Assembly: GCF_000210295.1 (NCBI RefSeq)
Contig: NC_026738.1
Location: 62,001-126,000 of the forward strand
Direction: 5' to 3'
Length of the DNA: 64,000 nt
Origin: Trypanosoma brucei gambiense DAL972
Lineage: Eukaryota > Euglenozoa > Kinetoplastea > Trypanosomatida > Trypanosomatidae
Shown: in pieces, positions 58,825-64,000 of the stretch
Layout: each line of letters starts with the position of its first letter
How positions within the stretch are numbered: position 1 is the first letter of the stretch
Notes under the pieces: model-generated
What the model was told of the DNA's origin: nothing
What the model saw: only the letters and a program-made list of their open reading frames with translations
The model's database searches: none
Made by a program: the position numbers and the translations under genes

Positions 58825-60315
58825 TTAGTTCCAATTCCGCACGATCTTTCCGTCCCAGTTCAACTTCTCCCCCTTCTGCATGGCGTAGTAGCGATGCGTC
58901 TTCCAGCGACGCCAAGGTGAACCCGACTTACCCCAATGCGGGTTTGCTTCCCAGTATTTCTCAATACGCTCCTCCAACAGCGGCGTGAAGTGGCGGGCCA
59001 AACCCTGCACGGGCCATGCCGCTGCGGTTGCCAACGCACAGATGGTTCGCCCCTCCAGTTGTTTAGACACATCGAGCATGGTTCCAACCTCTTCCATACG
59101 TGCGTTACCGTGGACGAAGCGTTGCATCATCTTTTCGAGCCATGGGCTTCCTTCACGGCATGGCGTACACTGGCCACATGACTCATGGGCATAAAACATA
59201 GATAAGCGATGGATAGCCGCGATAAGGTCGGTAGATTTATCCATCACTATCACTGCTGCGGTGCCGAGGCCTGTTTGCGCCTCCTTCAGCGCATCGAAAT
59301 CCATGAGGACGTTATCACAAATGCTCTTTGGGATAAGAGGACAAGAAGAGCCACCAGGAATGACAGCGAGGAGATTGTCCCATCCACCCCGCACGCCACC
59401 AGCATGACGCTCAATGAGGTCCCGCAAAGGAATACTCATCTCCTCCTCTACTGTACAGGGCCGGTTGACGTGACCGCAAATGCAGAACAGTTTTACCCCA
59501 GCATTGTTGCGTCGACCAAATGAATTAAACCACGACGGGCCGCGCCGGAGGATTGTTGGTGACACGGACACGGTCTCCACATTTGTCACAGTGGTGGGAC
59601 ACCCATAAAGACCGACATTGGCCGGAAAAGGGGGTTTAAGACGTGGCTTTCCTGGTCCACCTTCAATGCTTGAAATCATCGCAGTTTCCTCCCCACAGAT
59701 GTACGCTCCCGCACCGCAGTAAGTGTATAAATCAAAATCGTAACCGCTTCCACATGCATTGCGGCCCAAGTAACCCCGCGCATACGCCTCTTTAATTGCC
59801 TGATCCACAGCCCTCCACTCATTGTAAAACTCGCCCCGTATGTAAATGTAACCGTAACGCGCCCGCATGGCAAAACCTGCAATGAGAGCCCCCTCTACCA
59901 ATTTGTGTGGTTCATGCCGCATAATCTCTCGATCCTTACACGTCCCTGGTTCCGATTCATCTCCATTAACGACGATGTAACTTGGGCGGCCGTCAGGTTT
60001 GGATTTTGGCATGAAGGACCATTTGAGTCCCGATGGGAAACCGGCTCCGCCGCGGCCACGGAGTCCACTGGCCTTAATTTCATTTATAACCCAGTCGTGT
60101 CCCTTCAACAGCAAATCGCGGGTACGATACCAATCCCCTCGTCGCTCAGCACTATCAATATCTGTGCCAAAATCCTGATAAAGATTAACAAAAATGCGGT
60201 CCTGATCCTTCAATCCACCGTGTACCCGCTGCTCCTGCTGAGTTGGTGGTGGTTGAGAAGCTGCTGCCTGAAGCAAAGACCCCGTAGCGGAAAGAAAACC
60301 CACACGCCGGAGCAT
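58825..60315 (-). CDS. NDUFV1: NADH dehydrogenase (complex I) 51-kDa flavoprotein subunit, mitochondrial
   Basis: This is the subunit (NUBM in trypanosomes) that takes electrons from NADH through FMN to an iron-sulfur cluster at the tip of mitochondrial complex I. The 496-residue length is normal for the family plus a presequence. Residues 1 to about 20 are rich in Arg, Ser and Ala and fit a mitochondrial targeting peptide. The glycine-rich FMN site lies at 86-99 ([14 protein letters not shown]), the NADH-site motif at 199-219 ([12 protein letters not shown]), and the cluster cysteines are C380, C383, C386 and C426. All key residues are present, so it should be functional. Upstream on the - strand a long T tract (60415-60435 read inverted) followed by AG provides a good trans-splice acceptor. 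Confidence 0.97.
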   Translation of the reverse strand: MLRRVGFLSATGSLLQAAASQPPPTQQEQRVHGGLKDQDRIFVNLYQDFGTDIDSAERRGDWYRTRDLLLKGHDWVINEIKASGLRGRGGAGFPSGLKWSFMPKSKPDGRPSYIVVNGDESEPGTCKDREIMRHEPHKLVEGALIAGFAMRARYGYIYIRGEFYNEWRAVDQAIKEAYARGYLGRNACGSGYDFDLYTYCGAGAYICGEETAMISSIEGGPGKPRLKPPFPANVGLYGCPTTVTNVETVSVSPTILRRGPSWFNSFGRRNNAGVKLFCICGHVNRPCTVEEEMSIPLRDLIERHAGGVRGGWDNLLAVIPGGSSCPLIPKSICDNVLMDFDALKEAQTGLGTAAVIVMDKSTDLIAAIHRLSMFYAHESCGQCTPCREGSPWLEKMMQRFVHGNARMEEVGTMLDVSKQLEGRTICALATAAAWPVQGLARHFTPLLEERIEKYWEANPHWGKSGSPWRRWKTHRYYAMQKGEKLNWDGKIVRNWN

Positions 60316-61507
60316 TAATAACTACACACAAGGTTCAATTTGATTACACAAACGCACACAACCACAAATGGTAAAGGATGTGAATGCCAAAGCGCCTGTT
60401 AAGTGAGGAACCTTTTTTTAAAAAAAAAAAAAAACACACACACACACACACAAAGAAAGAAAAACAATCCGCGGGCTACGAGCAATAAAAATTCTGAACG
60501 ATTTAGTCGCTGCTATTGTTGTTCTTGTTGCTCCCTTGATGATTATAATGATGATGATAATGATTTATATACACACGCGCCCACCTAACAGGCGCACTAC
60601 AACTAATTACTACGACTATTAGAAATGATATCTTCCACTACCGCTGCGACTACTGACTGTACACGAAAAAATAAAAATAAAAATAAAAAAAGAAAATCCG
60701 CTACAACCACCACCGTCTTTCCCACACTTTATTTTTTTTTTCTCCTTCTCTTTTCTCGCCCTTCGCTCCCTTCTAATAAACTCGGACAAAATGTGGAGTC
60801 GTGACTGTCTCTTCGTTCTCTTGTGTGTTTTCCTCTATTATTGTTATTATTCTTTTTTTTTTTTCTCTCTCTCTCTCTCTTCCTTTACTTTTCTTTACTG
60901 CCCTTTGGCGTGGTTGAATCCGCTATTTCCCTAAATGGTGGTTGGGAAGACTTAAGGGCAGGCGGGAGAGAAGGAAGGAAATAGCAGAAAAAAACAAAAC
61001 TCTGCTTCGTCCTGCACAACAAAACACGCGCACGCACCTAATGTAAACCTTCCACTAGTGGGCGGATGTTTTTTTTTTTACAAAAAAGAAAAAAAAAGTC
61101 ACATGAATAAATGAAAGAGAAAAAGTAAAAGTAAAAAAAAAAAGAGAGAGAAATAGAAACACAGAGATATGAAGCGAGAAAGTAGAGAAAACGAAAAAAA
61201 TTCATACACCATGCAGGCAAACAGCAAACAAGAAATTACCGCAGTAACATAACGGTTGGACGCAAAATACCAATCGTACACCATTATTATTATTTGGCAC
61301 TCTCTCACCCCAAAAAAAAAAAAAAACAAAGGTGCCATAAACAACTCATCAAAAATAACAGGAAAAGTAGAAAATAAATAAATAAACATGGAGTGCAATG
61401 TGAAGCCACACCGCAAAGCGCCGTACAGCACGGTTTGTAGTGGGAGCAAATGTAATCATTTGGCAACAATGCAAAATGGTGAAGGGTTGATGTTTGGCAG
61501 TGGTATT

Positions 61508-61542
<35 letters not shown>

Positions 61543-61866
61543 CAGATAGATGCATTTATAAACATATATATATATATATATATATATACAAATATGCATT
61601 TACGTACAAGAAAAATGCACACATGTCCGTGTGTGATGCTTTCCAGTGGGTGAACAATCATCAAACATGTCTACTCAAATTTTGCAAGAAAAAAAATCCT
61701 GCAGATGGGCACAAATCAGGCAGCCGTGCACCTTTCCAGTAGAATATCATAAGGCAGCAGCAACACATGCGGTAATTAAAGATGTATTTGAAAAATAAAA
61801 TCAAAATAAAATAAGCTTTATTCCCTCGCCAAACATCATCTCGCACCATATCAAGTTGCATTTCCC
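60316..61866. other. Low-complexity intergenic region between NDUFV1 and the CHCH gene
   Basis: It includes the NDUFV1 5' UTR and splice signals, A and T homopolymers, a CT tract (60866-60880) and TA tracts (61524-61542, 61565-61588). The frames present are biased Phe/Leu or Lys runs from homopolymers. No gene seen. Confidence 0.55.
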
Positions 61867-62199
61867 TCATCCTCCTTCATTACCATCACTGCTATTGTTG
61901 TTGTTGTTATTATTATTATTATTAATATTATTATTGTTGTGATGAGTCCAGTTGGGGAGACGCCCCGCGAGATGTTGCGCCTGGCAGCTGTGAAATTGTT
62001 CCGTAGCTTCCACACAATTTGGAGCCCAAAAACCCTCCACTTCAATGCAACGCTGCGCAATGGCCCTCAACTCAACACATGGCGTAATTTCCTCCTGTTC
62101 TGCAAGCCGACGCTTAAAACCCTCCGGAACTTCCTCCCAAGGCATTTGCCGGCCATTACCCACCGCATAAGTCGTACCGCCACCCTTCAATACAACCAT
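61867..62199 (-). CDS. Small twin-CX9C (CHCH-domain) protein, probably mitochondrial intermembrane space
   Basis: 110 residues from an ATG at 62199. Four cysteines form an exact twin CX9C pattern: C41-X9-C51 and C62-X9-C72. Such proteins are imported into the mitochondrial intermembrane space and oxidised by the Mia40/Erv1 relay to a helical hairpin; many are assembly factors or subunits of respiratory complexes. Trypanosomes lack a clear Mia40 but keep Erv1. An N-terminal region without a presequence fits that route. The C-terminus is an asparagine-rich tail (about 87-103) encoded by an AAT/AAC trinucleotide run, followed by a short Ser/Gly end. It lies upstream of NDUFV1 on the same strand, so both are in one polycistronic unit, although that alone does not imply shared function. 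Confidence 0.8.
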   Translation of the reverse strand: MVVLKGGGTTYAVGNGRQMPWEEVPEGFKRRLAEQEEITPCVELRAIAQRCIEVEGFWAPNCVEATEQFHSCQAQHLAGRLPNWTHHNNNNINNNNNNNNNNSSDGNEGG

Positions 62200-64000
62200 A
62201 ATAACTTCTTTTATTTTTATTTTTATTTTTATATTTTATTTTGCCGTTCTTCTTCTTCCTCTTCCTCCTCACAAGCACTGCCGATATGAAATTAAAAGTA
62301 TCTAATTGATCAACTAATTAATTAAAATAACTAATGAACTAATGAACTAATACGTTGGGGTTAATTGTGGTGAAATGGCCAGAATGAAACAGAGTGATGA
62401 GGGTTTAATAAATAAATAAATAAACCCAAACACCCGTACACTTCAGTTAATGAAGTTATTTCTTCCCTTCAGTCCTTTATTAGACTGAGACCGTGTGTAA
62501 CTTAATAACTTGCATATATGACACAACACACAGCAAAAAGAAAAAAAAAGGAAGGAGAAAAAAAAAGTAAAGAAAAGTAAAGACTTGCGTTACAACACAC
62601 AACAGCGCAATCATGAAGCACTCCAGCGTCAAAAAAATAAGGTGGAGTTACAAATCTTATTTTGTAACCGTCTTTTTTTTTATTTAAATAATAACAATAA
62701 TAATAATTTGTTTATGTATTATTGTTGTTGTTGTTGTTTCTTTATTATTATTATTATTATTATTTTCCTTTCCTTCATTTGACAGACCTGATACGGCCAA
62801 ATTGGCTGGCCGCCGGGTGTAGAAAGTAAACCATTTTGGGACATAAACATAAAATTAATTAATTAATTAATTAATTAATTAGAAGAAGAGGAGGAAAAAA
62901 AAAAGAGGCATAACGAAAGTGACATTTACTCACTTCGCTGCTCACTCAAAATAAAACAAAAAAGAAAAGAAAAGAAAAGAGTTGGGGCACACCGCATTTC
63001 CTCATTAATAAAATATTCCTTTGGATTTGTTTTTTTTTCTTTTTCTTTTCTTCTCTTCTTTTGTGGGCGTTGGCGAAGTTCCGCTGATGGGGGAGGAAAG
63101 AGAAAAAGAAAAACAGGGATTTGTTCCCAAAGAAAAATAAATTAAATAAACATGTGAATGGAAGGAGGGAGAAACAAAAAAAAACAAATAAATAAATAAA
63201 AATAATAATAAAAAGAAAGAAAGAGGGGCCACTGAGACAATTTGCTGCCACAAAGAGTAATCCCTCATATCCACTCCCTTTTATTTCCTTCCATTACTAA
63301 ATCTTTTTTTTTTCGTTTCGTTTCGTTTCGTTTTTGTTTCGTTGTTTTTTTGTTTTGTTTTTGTTTTTGTTTTTGTTGTTAAAAAAAAAAAAGAGGAACG
63401 TATCAGAAATGAGTAAATGATTTAAGGGAATCTTAAATAAATAAATGCATGGGAAATGTTGAGGATGATTTGATACCGACGACATATCGCCCATTTATTT
63501 TTTGTTGTCGTTTGCTTTTTTTTTCTTTTTCTTTTTTTCTTTTTTTTTTTTCAAGAAAAAAAAACTGCGCGCGATATTCCCTTTATTTATTCATTCATTC
63601 ATTCATTCATTCTCACTTCAATTCGTACCTATCCGTATGATGATGATAATAATAATAACATTAATTATTATATTAAAATGCTATACCTTGAAAAAGTAGT
63701 AGGTAATGATAATAAAATAGATTTTTTTTTTAAAATAAAAACACAACACACAACACACAACACGCCACCAAATCATATGAAACGTAACAAAATATCAACA
63801 GCAGAAATAATAATAATAACAATAATAATAATAATAATGTTTGTTGCCGTTTCATATCGCATAATATATTTTACGCATGGACCTGCAGCAGGAGGTTTAA
63901 ATGAGGCATTTTGGGAGATAATTCGGGCTGAAAGTCTCGAAAAAATGAAGAAAAAAAAATAGAATAAAAAAAACGTCAAAAGGTGAGTTGTGAAGCATTG
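62200..64000. other. AT-rich, microsatellite-rich right end
   Basis: It holds simple repeats: TTTTA units (62210-62240), TAAA (62408-62423), TTA/TTG trinucleotides (62715-62763), TTAA (62853-62881), TTTCG (63312-63332), TTCA (63587-63611) and AAT (63806-63838), plus many homopolymers. This fits the 5' flank of the CHCH gene and the 3' UTR of a further gene outside the window. I see no supported coding frame. Confidence 0.55.

Noticed and set aside
61099..61449. 116-codon hydrophobic leftward frame
   Set aside because: It has no ATG start, and its Phe/Leu runs come from A/T homopolymers.

Overview
The window is nuclear DNA of an African trypanosome, almost certainly Trypanosoma brucei (or a subspecies), from the left part of chromosome 5. 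The basis is a 75-kDa invariant surface glycoprotein (ISG75) gene family next to an ESAG4/GRESAG4-type receptor adenylate cyclase, a trans-sialidase-like gene and the complex I 51-kDa subunit. Genes lack introns, and pyrimidine tracts followed by AG (trans-splice acceptor context) precede several start codons. Chromosome and strain are inferred from remembered synteny, not computed.

Layout: 1-3541 (-) is a receptor adenylate cyclase whose 3' end lies outside the window. 3542-12311 has no convincing gene and is a divergent strand-switch region. 12312-13775 (+) is a single secreted BPI/LBP-family protein. 13776-18929 is a convergent region with one copy of an inverted repeat (16238-16609) and decayed, possibly reverse-transcriptase-derived sequence. 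18930-25350 holds three ISG75 genes on the - strand. 25351-33701 is a second divergent strand-switch region with long TA/TG and poly-G tracts. 33702-44741 holds the mirror-image ISG75 array on the + strand: three intact genes, one interrupted by an assembly gap (40541-40640), and one with a frameshift. 44742-48584 is a second convergent region carrying the partner inverted repeat (47244-47614). From 48585 to the right end all genes are on the - strand: three ISG-like type I membrane proteins, a degenerate trans-sialidase, tRNA-Arg(ACG), NDUFV1/NUBM and a small twin-CX9C (CHCH) protein.

Functionally, the left three quarters is a surface-protein locus. It contains a flagellar/surface receptor cyclase, ISG75 (an endocytic receptor, known for suramin uptake and reported to bind IgG Fc), ISG-like proteins with the same six-cysteine layout, and a sialidase-fold membrane protein that probably cannot catalyse. 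The right end is ordinary mitochondrial housekeeping. The most striking structure is a nested palindrome: near-identical ISG75 arms of about 6.4 and 11 kb around an 8.35-kb loop, enclosed by a further 372-bp inverted repeat, giving four switches of coding strand within about 45 kb. That is unusual for a genome normally organised in long directional gene clusters.
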